NCBI GenBank assembly: GCA_910578605.1
Contig: CAJTQG010000002.1
Span: forward strand, 1 to 64,000
From: an uncultured Lachnospiraceae bacterium
Lineage (GTDB): Bacteria; Bacillota; Clostridia; Lachnospirales; Lachnospiraceae
Length of the DNA: 64,000 bases
Reading direction: 5' to 3'
Shown here one piece after another: positions 52,481 to 60,926 of this stretch. Below the pieces are notes generated by a model, which made no database searches, was not told the origin of the DNA, and saw nothing but the letters and a program-made list of their open reading frames with translations. Positions within the stretch are counted from its first letter, which is position 1; each line of letters begins with the position of its first letter. Made by a program: the position numbers and the translations under genes.

Positions 52481-53914
52481 ATGAAAAGATTTATTTGTAC
52501 TATCTGCGGTTACATTTATGAAGATGAACAAGCACCAAAGGAATGCCCGATTTGTCATCAGCCTGGCTCAAGCTTCACCGAAGCCCCTTCTGAAACAGAA
52601 GACAATGACAGCCTGCCATTAAGCACAGCAAGTATTGCAAGGCATGATACAACCGACAGCAATAACCATCACTTGGCAAATACATCAATGGATTTAAGCT
52701 ATGAACCAAGCTTATACCGAATTGATAAATCTTGCCGTTATATGGAAGAAATCCATCAAATGGCAAAGACCGGAATGTCTATCAGCGGCGCTATGGGAAC
52801 CACTATGGCAATGCCAAGCTGGGACGACATATTGATTTTGGGAGCACAATTAAATCCACCGCCTCTTGATGAGGACGCTCCTGTAACTACAATGACTGTA
52901 ATTGGCAAACATGCTAAAAAACCTATGATTTTAAATAATCCTGTATACATTTCCCATATGTCATTCGGCGCCTTGTCCAAGGAAATCAAGATTGCCCTGG
53001 CAATAGGTTCTGCAATGGCAAAAACAGCCATGTGCAGCGGTGAAGGGGGAATCCTTCCCCAAGAGCGGGACGCTGCTCATAAATATATATTTGAGTACAT
53101 ACCTAACAAATATAGTGTAACAGACGAAAACCTTCGCAGAGCAGATGCCATCGAAATCAAGATTGGGCAAGGAACAAAACCAGGCATGGGTGGTCATCTT
53201 CCAGGAGAAAAGGTCACAGAAGAGATTGCAAAGCTTCGGGGCAAAAAAATGGGAGAAGATATACAAAGTCCAAGCAAATTTTCAGAGCTCAATTCCAAAG
53301 AAGATTTAAAAGCTATGGTAACAATGCTTCGAAACCGTTCTGACGGCAGACCCATAGGCATCAAAATTGCTGCCGGGAGAATAGAAAGAGATTTAGAATT
53401 CTGTGTGTATGCAGAACCAGATTTTATCACTGTTGATGGAAGAGGCGGCGCAACAGGTTCTAGTCCCCTGTTTCTCCGTGAAGCCACTACCGTTCCAACC
53501 ATTTATGCACTGCATCGGGCGAGAAAGTATTTAGATTCTGTCCATTCTGACATCTCACTTGTGATTACTGGTGGCTTACGGGTATCCGCAGACGCAGCAA
53601 AAGCGCTTGCCATGGGTGCAGACGGAGTCGCTGTTGCAAGCGCCCCACTGATTGCGGCGGCGTGTCAACAATATCGAATCTGCGGCTCAGGAAATTGTCC
53701 TGTAGGCATTGCAACCCAGAACCCTGAACTTCGGGCAAGACTGAAAGTGGAGCAGGCAGCACAAAGAGTGGCAAATTATTTGAACGTAACTTTAGAGGAA
53801 TTAAAAACATTTGCACGAATTACAGGTCATGCAAATGTACATGACCTAAATGTGGATGATTTGATAACTATAAACCGAGAAATCTCTGAATTTACCAATA
53901 TTCCACATGCATAA
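52481..53914 (+). CDS. rubredoxin-like domain fused to FMN-binding glutamate synthase domain
   Basis: A 477-residue cytoplasmic oxidoreductase. Residues 1-36 are a short rubrerythrin-type rubredoxin (CTICGYIYEDEQAP..CPIC, four Cys for iron). Residues about 100-460 are the central FMN domain of glutamate synthase large subunit (GAMGTTMAMPSWDDI, GQGTKPGMGGHLPGEKV, VDGRGGATGSSP), with a Cys-x5-Cys-x4-Cys cluster (CQQYRICGSGNC) that binds 3Fe-4S in GltB. The amidotransferase domain of true GltB is missing, so ammonia would have to come from elsewhere, or the substrate differs. Single gene. Confidence 0.88.
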   Translation: MKRFICTICGYIYEDEQAPKECPICHQPGSSFTEAPSETEDNDSLPLSTASIARHDTTDSNNHHLANTSMDLSYEPSLYRIDKSCRYMEEIHQMAKTGMSISGAMGTTMAMPSWDDILILGAQLNPPPLDEDAPVTTMTVIGKHAKKPMILNNPVYISHMSFGALSKEIKIALAIGSAMAKTAMCSGEGGILPQERDAAHKYIFEYIPNKYSVTDENLRRADAIEIKIGQGTKPGMGGHLPGEKVTEEIAKLRGKKMGEDIQSPSKFSELNSKEDLKAMVTMLRNRSDGRPIGIKIAAGRIERDLEFCVYAEPDFITVDGRGGATGSSPLFLREATTVPTIYALHRARKYLDSVHSDISLVITGGLRVSADAAKALAMGADGVAVASAPLIAAACQQYRICGSGNCPVGIATQNPELRARLKVEQAAQRVANYLNVTLEELKTFARITGHANVHDLNVDDLITINREISEFTNIPHA

Positions 53915-53984
53915 ATCAACACAGCTATATGTACACCTCATCCTGTGTTCCACTGGTGCAAAGCTGGTCTTTGACAACCAAATG

Positions 53985-54860
53985 TTATGCTGAAATCATA
54001 TTGGTAAAACAATTGCTCAATCGTGCAAATTCTTCTAAAGTCAAGGCTTCTCCCCGCACACTTGGGGGGAAGCCTGCCTTTTCAATAGCCGCTGTAATTT
54101 GTTCTTTTGCAAAGGAAATATCCCCTGCGTTATTTAAACCATTCTGAAGCGTTTTTCTTCTCTGATTAAAGGATGCACGGATAATACGAAACAGCAGCTT
54201 CTCATCCTTCACATCCACAGCAGGCTTTTCATGCCTTTTCAGGCAAATTACTGCCGAGCCAACTTTCGGTCTTGGCATAAAGCAGTTGGGGGGCACATTT
54301 GCCACAATCTGAGCATCAGCATAATAGCCAACAGCAAGAGTCAAGGCGCCATAATCCTTTGTTCCCGGCTGAGCCTGCATTCTCTGTGCCACCTCCTTCT
54401 GAACCATAATCGTAATAGAATCAATCGGCACATGGCTCTCAAAAAGTCCCATTACAATAGGTGTTGTAATATAATAAGGCAGATTTGCCACTACCTTTAT
54501 AGGTCGGCCTCCATTTTTCTCTTCCACCAGCTTGGCAATATCCACCTTCAGAATATCATCATTTAATATTGTTACATTTTTATAATCTGCCAATGTATCA
54601 TTCTCTAAAATGGGAATCAGTGCTTTATCCACCTCCACCGCAACTACTTCTCTTGCCTTCTCACACAAATACTGTGTCATAGTGCCGATGCCCGGTCCAA
54701 TTTCTAACACAAAATCTTCCTTGCTCACAGCAGATGCCCCGATTATCTTTTCTAAGACATGAGTGTCAATTAAGAAATTTTGACCAAATTTTTTTTGAAA
54801 TACAAAATCATACTTTTGCAGTATCTCTATTGTATTTTTAGGTATCCCTAATACTGCCAT
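53985..54860 (-). CDS. rsmA: 16S rRNA dimethyladenosine transferase
   Basis: RsmA (KsgA) dimethylates two adjacent adenosines in the 3-prime hairpin of 16S rRNA. The 291-residue product has KKFGQNFLID near the N-terminus, the S-adenosylmethionine loop LEIGPGIGTMTQYL and the catalytic NLPYYITTPI. AAGGAAAGGAA lies just before ATG 54860; the longer frame begins at a TTG inside no site. It follows tatD and metG on the same strand, the usual Firmicute order (rnmV absent between them). Confidence 0.94.
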   Translation of the reverse strand: MAVLGIPKNTIEILQKYDFVFQKKFGQNFLIDTHVLEKIIGASAVSKEDFVLEIGPGIGTMTQYLCEKAREVVAVEVDKALIPILENDTLADYKNVTILNDDILKVDIAKLVEEKNGGRPIKVVANLPYYITTPIVMGLFESHVPIDSITIMVQKEVAQRMQAQPGTKDYGALTLAVGYYADAQIVANVPPNCFMPRPKVGSAVICLKRHEKPAVDVKDEKLLFRIIRASFNQRRKTLQNGLNNAGDISFAKEQITAAIEKAGFPPSVRGEALTLEEFARLSNCFTNMISA

Positions 54861-54902
54861 TTCCTTTCCTTCCAATCTTTAACTTCTATAAACATGTGAT
54901 GA

Positions 54903-55670
54903 TTACTTTATTTTATATAATCGCCTGGCATTTTCCTCTGTAATAGCTTCTACATCTTCGGGAGAAATATTTTTAATTTCAGCAATCTGTTCTATAATAT
55001 AAGGTAAATTTAAAGAACTATTTCGCTCTCCTCTTAAAGGACTAGGCGACAGATAAGGACAATCTGTCTCTAGCACCAACTGCTCAACAGGCATATATTT
55101 TACTACCTCTCTGAGCTTTTTCCCATTTGGAAAAGTAATGACACCACCGATTCCTAAGAAGTATCCCATTTTTAAAAACTCTCTAGCCATCTCCACACTG
55201 TAAGAAAAGCAATGGATGACGCCTCCTATTTCCTGTGCCTGCAGCGCCTTCATCATATCCAATGTATCCTTTGCCCCGTCCCTGCTGTGAATAATCACTG
55301 GCTTATTCTTTTGTCTGGCAAGCTCCATTTGCCGCTCAAACCATAGCTTCTGTATTTGGGGTTCAGGCCTATCATAATGATAATCCAAGCCAATCTCTCC
55401 CAATGCCACAATTTTATCTTTTTCCAACAATTTTGAAAGCCATTTAAAGTTTTCTTCATCCAATTGCTCTGTCTCTGTGGGGTGCACGCCTACTGCACCA
55501 TACACATAAGGATATTTCTCTGCCAGCCTGCACACCATTTGGTTTGAGGTGAGGGTGGAGCCAACATTTACAATGGTTCCCACCCCATTCTCTCCCATGC
55601 TGCCAAGAAGCTGTTCCCTGTCCTCATCAAATTGTACATCATCATAATGGGCATGTGTATCAAATATCAT
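54903..55670 (-). CDS. tatD: TatD-family metal-dependent hydrolase
   Basis: A 255-residue TIM-barrel nuclease-type hydrolase; TatD proteins have 3-prime to 5-prime DNA/RNA exonuclease activity. Metal-binding motifs are visible: DTHAHYDD at the N-terminus, GEIGLDYHY (about 92-100), IHSRDGAKDT, HCFSYS and ETDCPYLSP. AAAGGA precedes the ATG. It is between metG (101 bp upstream) and rsmA (43 bp downstream) and is presumably cotranscribed with them from the T-box promoter. Confidence 0.92.
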   Translation of the reverse strand: MIFDTHAHYDDVQFDEDREQLLGSMGENGVGTIVNVGSTLTSNQMVCRLAEKYPYVYGAVGVHPTETEQLDEENFKWLSKLLEKDKIVALGEIGLDYHYDRPEPQIQKLWFERQMELARQKNKPVIIHSRDGAKDTLDMMKALQAQEIGGVIHCFSYSVEMAREFLKMGYFLGIGGVITFPNGKKLREVVKYMPVEQLVLETDCPYLSPSPLRGERNSSLNLPYIIEQIAEIKNISPEDVEAITEENARRLYKIK

Positions 55671-55770
55671 TTATCATATCCTTTCTTTCATGATATATCT
55701 CTTTTTTCTATCTTTAACCTCTCAGATATGAGGGCAAAGCTGACACAAACAATGGATGCGAATTTCTCTT

Positions 55771-57714
55771 TTAAAAGATTTCAGAGCCGCTTACAATGTC
55801 CTTGTCTACTGTCAGCACACTTAAATTCCCTTTATCATCGCTGGCCGCCAAAATCATCCCCTCCGATTCCACTCCGCACAGTTTTGCTTTTGGAAGATTT
55901 GTTATAACTGCCACTTTTTTACCTACCATTTCCTCCGGCTTGTAATGCTTAGCAATACCCGATACAATCTGTTTCACCTCATCCCCAACGCGAATCTGAG
56001 AAACTAACAGCTTCTTCGCTTTCTTCACCGGCTCACATTTGAGTACTTCCCCAACCTGAAGCTGCACTGTGTCAAAATCCTCCACTGTAATCTGAGGCTT
56101 TTTTTCTACCTGTGGATATTCCTCCTTTGCCCCGCTGTTTTTCTTATTGATTTCTTTTACCTGTTCCAATACCTCATTGACATCAAGACGAGCAAATAGG
56201 ATTTCCGGTTTGTCGGTCACCTTTGTGCCGGATTGATATTTTCCGTATGCCTCCATATCATCTAATTCCCTTTTTGCAGTGTTTAGTTGTGCCAGAATTT
56301 TATCTGCGGTTTCTGGCATAAACGATGCCAAAATGCTAGCTCCCACTGTAATGCTCTCTACCAGATGATACAATACTGTAGAAAGACGGGGTTTCTTGTC
56401 CTCCTCCTTTGCCAATGCCCAAGGCATAGTCTCATCTATATATTTATTACAGCGCTTAAACAATGTAAAAATCTCCGAGATGGCATCCGCCACCCTCAAT
56501 TTATCCATTTTCTCTTCCACCTTTTTGGGTGTAGCTAATGTCATAGCCTCCAATTCTTTATCTACATCCTCCGTCACTCCTGTATTTTCCACTATACCGT
56601 CAAAATACTTATTGGACATGGATATGGTACGGTTTACCAGATTTCCCAATGTATTTGCCAAGTCGGAATTAATTCTCTCCACCATCAGTTCCCATGTAAT
56701 CACACCATCATTTTCAAAAGGCATCTCATGCAGCACAAAATACCGCACCGCATCTACCCCAAACAGGGATACCAAATCATCTGCATAAATCACATTTCCC
56801 TTTGACTTGCTCATCTTGCCATCCCCTTGCAGCAGCCACGGATGCCCAAAGATTTGTTTTGGAAGAGGCAAACCGAGAGCCATGAGCATAACAGGCCAGT
56901 ATATGGTATGGAAGCGCAGAATATCCTTTCCAATCAAATGCAGGTCTGCCGGCCAGAATTTTTCAAATAACTCATCGCTGTCTCCGTCCTGGTCATAGCC
57001 TAGTCCCGTAATATAATTTGACAGAGCATCTATCCACACATACACTACATGACCTTCATCAAAATCCACTGGAACACCCCATTTAAACGAAGTTCTAGAT
57101 ACACATAAATCCTGCAAACCTGCCAAGATAAAATTGTTCATCATCTCATTTTTACGGGATTCCGGCTGAATAAATTCAGGGTGGGCATGAATATGTTCAA
57201 TCAGGCGGTCAGCATATTTACTTAATTTCAAGAAATAGGCTTCCTCCTTTGCCGGCTGACATGGCCTTCCACAATCAGGACAATTACCGTCCACCAACTG
57301 GGAGGCGGTAAAGAAGGACTCACATGGTGTACAGTACATTCCCTCATAATATCCTTTGTAGATATCCCCCTGCTCATACAGTTTCTTGAAAATCTTCTGC
57401 ACTTGCTTTTCATGATACTCATCTGTTGTGCGGATAAATTTATCATAGGAAGTATTCATTAAATCCCATATGCTTTTAATTTCTCCTGCCACATTATCCA
57501 CAAATTCCTTTGGTGAAATATTGGCATCTGATGCCTTCAGCTCAATCTTCTGTCCATGCTCGTCTGTTCCTGTCTGAAAACGAACATCATACCCCTGTGC
57601 TCTTTTGTAACGCACTATGCTGTCTGCCAGCACTGCCTCATAGGTATTACCAATATGGGGCTTGCCTGATGTGTAGGCAATGGCTGTTGTTAAATAATAT
57701 TTTCCTTTTTTCAT
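55771..57714 (-). CDS. metG: methionyl-tRNA synthetase
   Basis: Charges initiator and elongator tRNA-Met. The 647-residue class I enzyme has HIGN (GKPHIGNTYEA) near residue 20, a zinc knuckle CTPC..CPDC (about 128-150), KMSKSKGNV (about 300) and a C-terminal tRNA-binding domain (about 545-647) of the type that dimerises. Length fits MetG1 with this appendix. AAGGA precedes the ATG. The gene lies behind a T-box leader with Met specifier, so it should respond to uncharged tRNA-Met. First gene of metG-tatD-rsmA. Confidence 0.96.
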   Translation of the reverse strand: MKKGKYYLTTAIAYTSGKPHIGNTYEAVLADSIVRYKRAQGYDVRFQTGTDEHGQKIELKASDANISPKEFVDNVAGEIKSIWDLMNTSYDKFIRTTDEYHEKQVQKIFKKLYEQGDIYKGYYEGMYCTPCESFFTASQLVDGNCPDCGRPCQPAKEEAYFLKLSKYADRLIEHIHAHPEFIQPESRKNEMMNNFILAGLQDLCVSRTSFKWGVPVDFDEGHVVYVWIDALSNYITGLGYDQDGDSDELFEKFWPADLHLIGKDILRFHTIYWPVMLMALGLPLPKQIFGHPWLLQGDGKMSKSKGNVIYADDLVSLFGVDAVRYFVLHEMPFENDGVITWELMVERINSDLANTLGNLVNRTISMSNKYFDGIVENTGVTEDVDKELEAMTLATPKKVEEKMDKLRVADAISEIFTLFKRCNKYIDETMPWALAKEEDKKPRLSTVLYHLVESITVGASILASFMPETADKILAQLNTAKRELDDMEAYGKYQSGTKVTDKPEILFARLDVNEVLEQVKEINKKNSGAKEEYPQVEKKPQITVEDFDTVQLQVGEVLKCEPVKKAKKLLVSQIRVGDEVKQIVSGIAKHYKPEEMVGKKVAVITNLPKAKLCGVESEGMILAASDDKGNLSVLTVDKDIVSGSEIF

Positions 57715-57836
57715 TTTTCAACATCCTTTCTTCTTTTTACTTTATTCTATTTACTACTCTCTCACAATTTTTTTCACAGGCAGTGTCCTGTAAAAATTGC
57801 ATTTCACAAAACATCCCAAGGATTTTTCTGACACTT

Positions 57837-57867
57837 AAAAAGCTCCCGTCTCTTTAAAGACGAGAGC
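57837..57867 (-). terminator. T-box terminator before metG
   Basis: Minus-strand stem GCTCTCGTCT / AGACGGGAGC (one G-U pair) with a 6-base loop and a TTTTT tail. Another long weaker hairpin (AGTGTC..GACACT, 57782-57835) lies between it and metG. Confidence 0.88.
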
Positions 57868-58115
57868 CTAAGCTTCGTGATACCACTTTAATTCATCCTT
57901 ACCTTGCGATAAGAACCTCTGTAACTGTCCTACAACAGTCTGCCACGATAACGGGTGCAACCGTCGCCACCTAGCGTACAATACACTACATATTCATACG
58001 TTTAGCGCGAAGCTCCAAGGCCATCTTCCCTATCCATTTGACTGCCTGCTCTCAGCAACTCAGGCTCTCTGTAGGTCTTCCGTAATAAGTACTCTTCTCT
58101 TCTCAGCTTTTCAAT
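57868..58115 (-). promoter_or_regulatory. T-box leader of metG, Met specifier
   Basis: Minus-strand landmarks: AGAAGAGTA near the 5-prime end, AGAGAGCCTGAGTTGCTGAGAGCAGGC (apical part of stem I), specifier region GAAG-ATG-GCC with ATG at 58024-58022, and the T-box AAAGTGGTATCACGAAGC near 57890-57873. The TGGT of the T-box fits an A discriminator base, as in tRNA-Met. Readthrough is favoured when tRNA-Met is uncharged. Confidence 0.88.
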
Positions 58116-58230
58116 ATCATTATTTCTTCTGCAAGTTTTTACAAACTCACTTGTTTTTCATATATCATTACAAATGTAATATTTCTTTATACATTTCATA
58201 TGAATTTTATTGTTATATATATCAGTGTTT

Positions 58231-58290
58231 AATATATATTTCATTGCTTCTATATATATTTTATTGCTTTCATATATATTTTATTGCTTC
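58231..58290. repeat. three tandem 20-bp repeats in the metG leader region
   Basis: Units at 58231-58250, 58251-58270 and 58271-58290 share the pattern ATATATATTTTATTGCTTC with few changes. They lie between the metG promoter and the T-box, so they are transcribed. Confidence 0.75.
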
Positions 58291-58292
58291 TT

Positions 58293-58321
58293 ATTCTAGT
58301 TAGCTTTTTCTTGTTTGTCAA
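58293..58321 (-). promoter_or_regulatory. promoter of the metG T-box transcript
   Basis: Minus-strand TTGACA (58321-58316), 17 bp, TAGAAT (58298-58293). The transcript would start within the 20-bp tandem repeats. Confidence 0.7.
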
Positions 58322-58389
58322 GGAGATTTTATTTTTTTATCATTTTCTCATAATTTTAGATTTTTCATTTATGTTTCCACATAATTCCC

Positions 58390-58992
58390 TTATGCTTGTT
58401 TCTTTAGTCTCTCTTTTATATATTGCTCCAGTATGTCAGCTGTGCCAGCCACATCTAGATAAGCACTGTTCATACATACATCATAGAACCTAGAATCCCC
58501 CCACTTATGTTCGGAATGTCTGTTATGATACTGCTTTCTTTTTCTATCATGTCTTGCCATCTTAATTACAGCATCCGATTCATTTAACTGAAATTGATCC
58601 ATCACCCGCTGAATTTTAAATTGTCTCTCTCCACTGATAAAGATAGAAATCAATCCATCAAAATCCTTGAGGACCGTCTCCGCACATCGTCCTACGATTA
58701 CAAAAGACTCTCCCGAGGCCGCCTTCTCCTGGATATAGTCAAACTGAAGCTCCGCTAAAATCTCTTCCATAGAATTAGTATGTTTCCCAATTCGTCTTGT
58801 CATAAAGAAGTTTCTAGGCTTCTCATCATATTTCTCCAAAAGCTCAACCTTCACATCTAAGCTGTCTGCAATCTCGTCTAACATTTTTCTATCATAAAAT
58901 TTTAAATCCAAATCCTTGGCTATTTTTTTTGCTATTTCATGCCCGCCGCTGCCAAATTCACGGCTAATTGATATAATTGTTTGTTCTGCCAT
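58390..58992 (-). CDS. cytidylate kinase-like family protein
   Basis: A 200-residue P-loop-type kinase related to cytidylate kinase (Cytidylate_kin2 type). Features: ISISREFGSGGHEIAKKIA (nucleotide loop) at the N-terminus, FYDRKMLDEIA, FVIVGRCAETVL, and ARHDRKRKQYHNRHSEHKWGD (lid with many basic residues). The true substrate is not established for this family. GGAGG five bases before ATG 58992 sets the start. Monocistronic; it ends about 70 bp from the metG promoter. Confidence 0.82.
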   Translation of the reverse strand: MAEQTIISISREFGSGGHEIAKKIAKDLDLKFYDRKMLDEIADSLDVKVELLEKYDEKPRNFFMTRRIGKHTNSMEEILAELQFDYIQEKAASGESFVIVGRCAETVLKDFDGLISIFISGERQFKIQRVMDQFQLNESDAVIKMARHDRKRKQYHNRHSEHKWGDSRFYDVCMNSAYLDVAGTADILEQYIKERLKKQA

Positions 58993-59151
58993 ATTGACCT
59001 CCATTCAAAATGCTTTCTTTCCGTCAATGTATCTATCCACTGCTCCTTTGACACTATCTTACACACGTCACTGCTATTACTGCATTCACTGTAATGATAA
59101 CATTTTCTTCAACGCTTCAGAACCCCATTCGCCAAATCGCTTCCATTTTCT

Positions 59152-60510
59152 TTAGCAATAACGCAAGAAAGTAAACAGCATGGATATTACCAACACAATA
59201 ATGGTCGCCGGAATTGCAGATTTACAATATTGTCCCCAGCCAATCACATGACCATTCTTTGCCGCAACAGATGTTCCCACTACATTGGCTGATGCACCAA
59301 TAGGAGTGGCACTGCCTCCAATATCTGTTCCCATGGAAAGAGCCCATGCCAGAGTGGAAAGCTCAACACCCTGTGTAGCCGCAAGACTTTTAATAACCGG
59401 AACCATAGTAGCAGCAAATGGTATATTGTCCACTAGGGCGCTGGCAACTCCTGAGCCCCATATAATAATAGCCACCATAAGTTGGATATTTCCTTTACTG
59501 ATTTTTCCAATCAGCCCTGCCATAATCTCAAGCATACCAGTCTGTTCTAGTCCCCCTACCACAACAAAAAGACCTACAAAAAAGAGCAATGTTTTGTAAT
59601 CTACCTTTTTCAAAAGCTCCACACAGCTCTTTCCAGCTGCAATCAGCGTAACCACAGCAATAACTGCACCGATAAACGCCACTGTAAGTCCTGTGTTTGC
59701 ATGTGTTACAAGCATTACTACCGCGCAAAAAAAGATAACACAGCTCACAACAAAATCTGTTTTATTTGTAATCGCTTCCTTTGGGCTCGGTAAAGAATCC
59801 ACATTCAAATCCTTTGTACTCTGGGAAGTTAATTCCTTGCGAAATACAAAGAGAAAATAGATTATGATAAAAACTAAACTAATACCCGCCATCAAACCTG
59901 TGTTTGTGATAAAATCCGCAAAGGAATAGCTCAGGGATGTTCCTATAATAATGTTAGGAGGATCCCCGCACATAGTAGCCGAGCCGCCTAAGTTTGCACA
60001 AAATATTTCTGACAGTATCATAGGCACGGGATTAAACTTTAACAGCTTTGCCAGTTCCACTGTAACGGCAGCAAGAAACAAAATAACGGTAATACTGTCA
60101 ATAAACATAGCAAGAATGGATGACATAATCATAAACGCCACAAAAAGAGGGATAGGTTTATAATTCACCAGCTTTGCCAATCTCATACAAAGCCAGCGGA
60201 AAAAGCCTGATTTTGCCATTCCCTCCACCATAACCATCATACCTGCAATGAAAATTATTGTTGCCCAGTTAATACCTGCTGTGGATTCCTCTGCGCTTCC
60301 AGAAACCCGCCAAAACTCCATTGTAAAAATACTTTGCAGGTTTAAGGTTTCCACAATTGCCCCTGCATCCTGCATCACAATACCAAACACTAAAACCAAT
60401 GTAAGTAATCCACATCCTAAAGTAACGTAATGTCGTTCGATTTTGTCTAAAACAATAAATACGAACATGGCAATAAAAATTATCACTGCCAATACTTGAG
60501 CTGTACTCAA
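59152..60510 (-). CDS. ArsB/NhaD-superfamily ion or anion transporter (TTG start)
   Basis: A 452-residue membrane transporter with eleven or twelve segments. The two halves carry the repeated signature loops of the ion-transporter superfamily: GGSATMCGDPPNIIIGTSL (about 170-190) and TDIGGSATPIGASANVVGT (about 400-420). Closest in style to SLC13/ArsB/NhaD-type proteins; substrate may be sodium/proton, a dicarboxylate, or arsenite. ATG 60519 touches the AGGAG site; TTG 60510, nine bases after it, is better spaced and begins with the first membrane segment. Single gene. Confidence 0.82.
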   Translation of the reverse strand: MSTAQVLAVIIFIAMFVFIVLDKIERHYVTLGCGLLTLVLVFGIVMQDAGAIVETLNLQSIFTMEFWRVSGSAEESTAGINWATIIFIAGMMVMVEGMAKSGFFRWLCMRLAKLVNYKPIPLFVAFMIMSSILAMFIDSITVILFLAAVTVELAKLLKFNPVPMILSEIFCANLGGSATMCGDPPNIIIGTSLSYSFADFITNTGLMAGISLVFIIIYFLFVFRKELTSQSTKDLNVDSLPSPKEAITNKTDFVVSCVIFFCAVVMLVTHANTGLTVAFIGAVIAVVTLIAAGKSCVELLKKVDYKTLLFFVGLFVVVGGLEQTGMLEIMAGLIGKISKGNIQLMVAIIIWGSGVASALVDNIPFAATMVPVIKSLAATQGVELSTLAWALSMGTDIGGSATPIGASANVVGTSVAAKNGHVIGWGQYCKSAIPATIIVLVISMLFTFLRYC

Positions 60511-60926
60511 TTTTATCATCTCCTAACGCATAACTTTTATAAATTTGTATAAATTTAGCATGTAAAAACTGCCGCTTACATAATACATCAACTTACCAAT
60601 ATAATCAAGAATACAATTTAACTAATTTTTTATAAATTTTAATGGAAAAATAATAAAGATTTCACCTTTATTTCACAACCATTTGATATATGCCGCCATC
60701 TCAGTTTATAAACCTATTTTTTCATTTATTAAAAGCCCATTAGATAACTGCAGCATACTTAACAATAAACCACTTACCTGGTATCCTTCAATTAAATATT
60801 AAAACTTAACATCATTAAGCAATAAAATAATATTTTGACTTCTCACAAAATTTACTGCAAATTTTATTCCCCCCTCACATATAATGATAGAAATCAGACA
60901 GACCTCTTTTAAGAATGGAGATTTCT
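60511..60926. other. divergent intergenic region, no gene seen
   Basis: AT-rich, with no credible gene. A TATAAT at 60880-60885 is a possible -10 for the DUF885 gene, without a convincing -35. Nothing else stands out. Confidence 0.4.

Noticed and set aside
58201..58290. CRISPR-like array
   Set aside because: The 20-bp units are directly adjacent with no spacers, and no cas genes are present.
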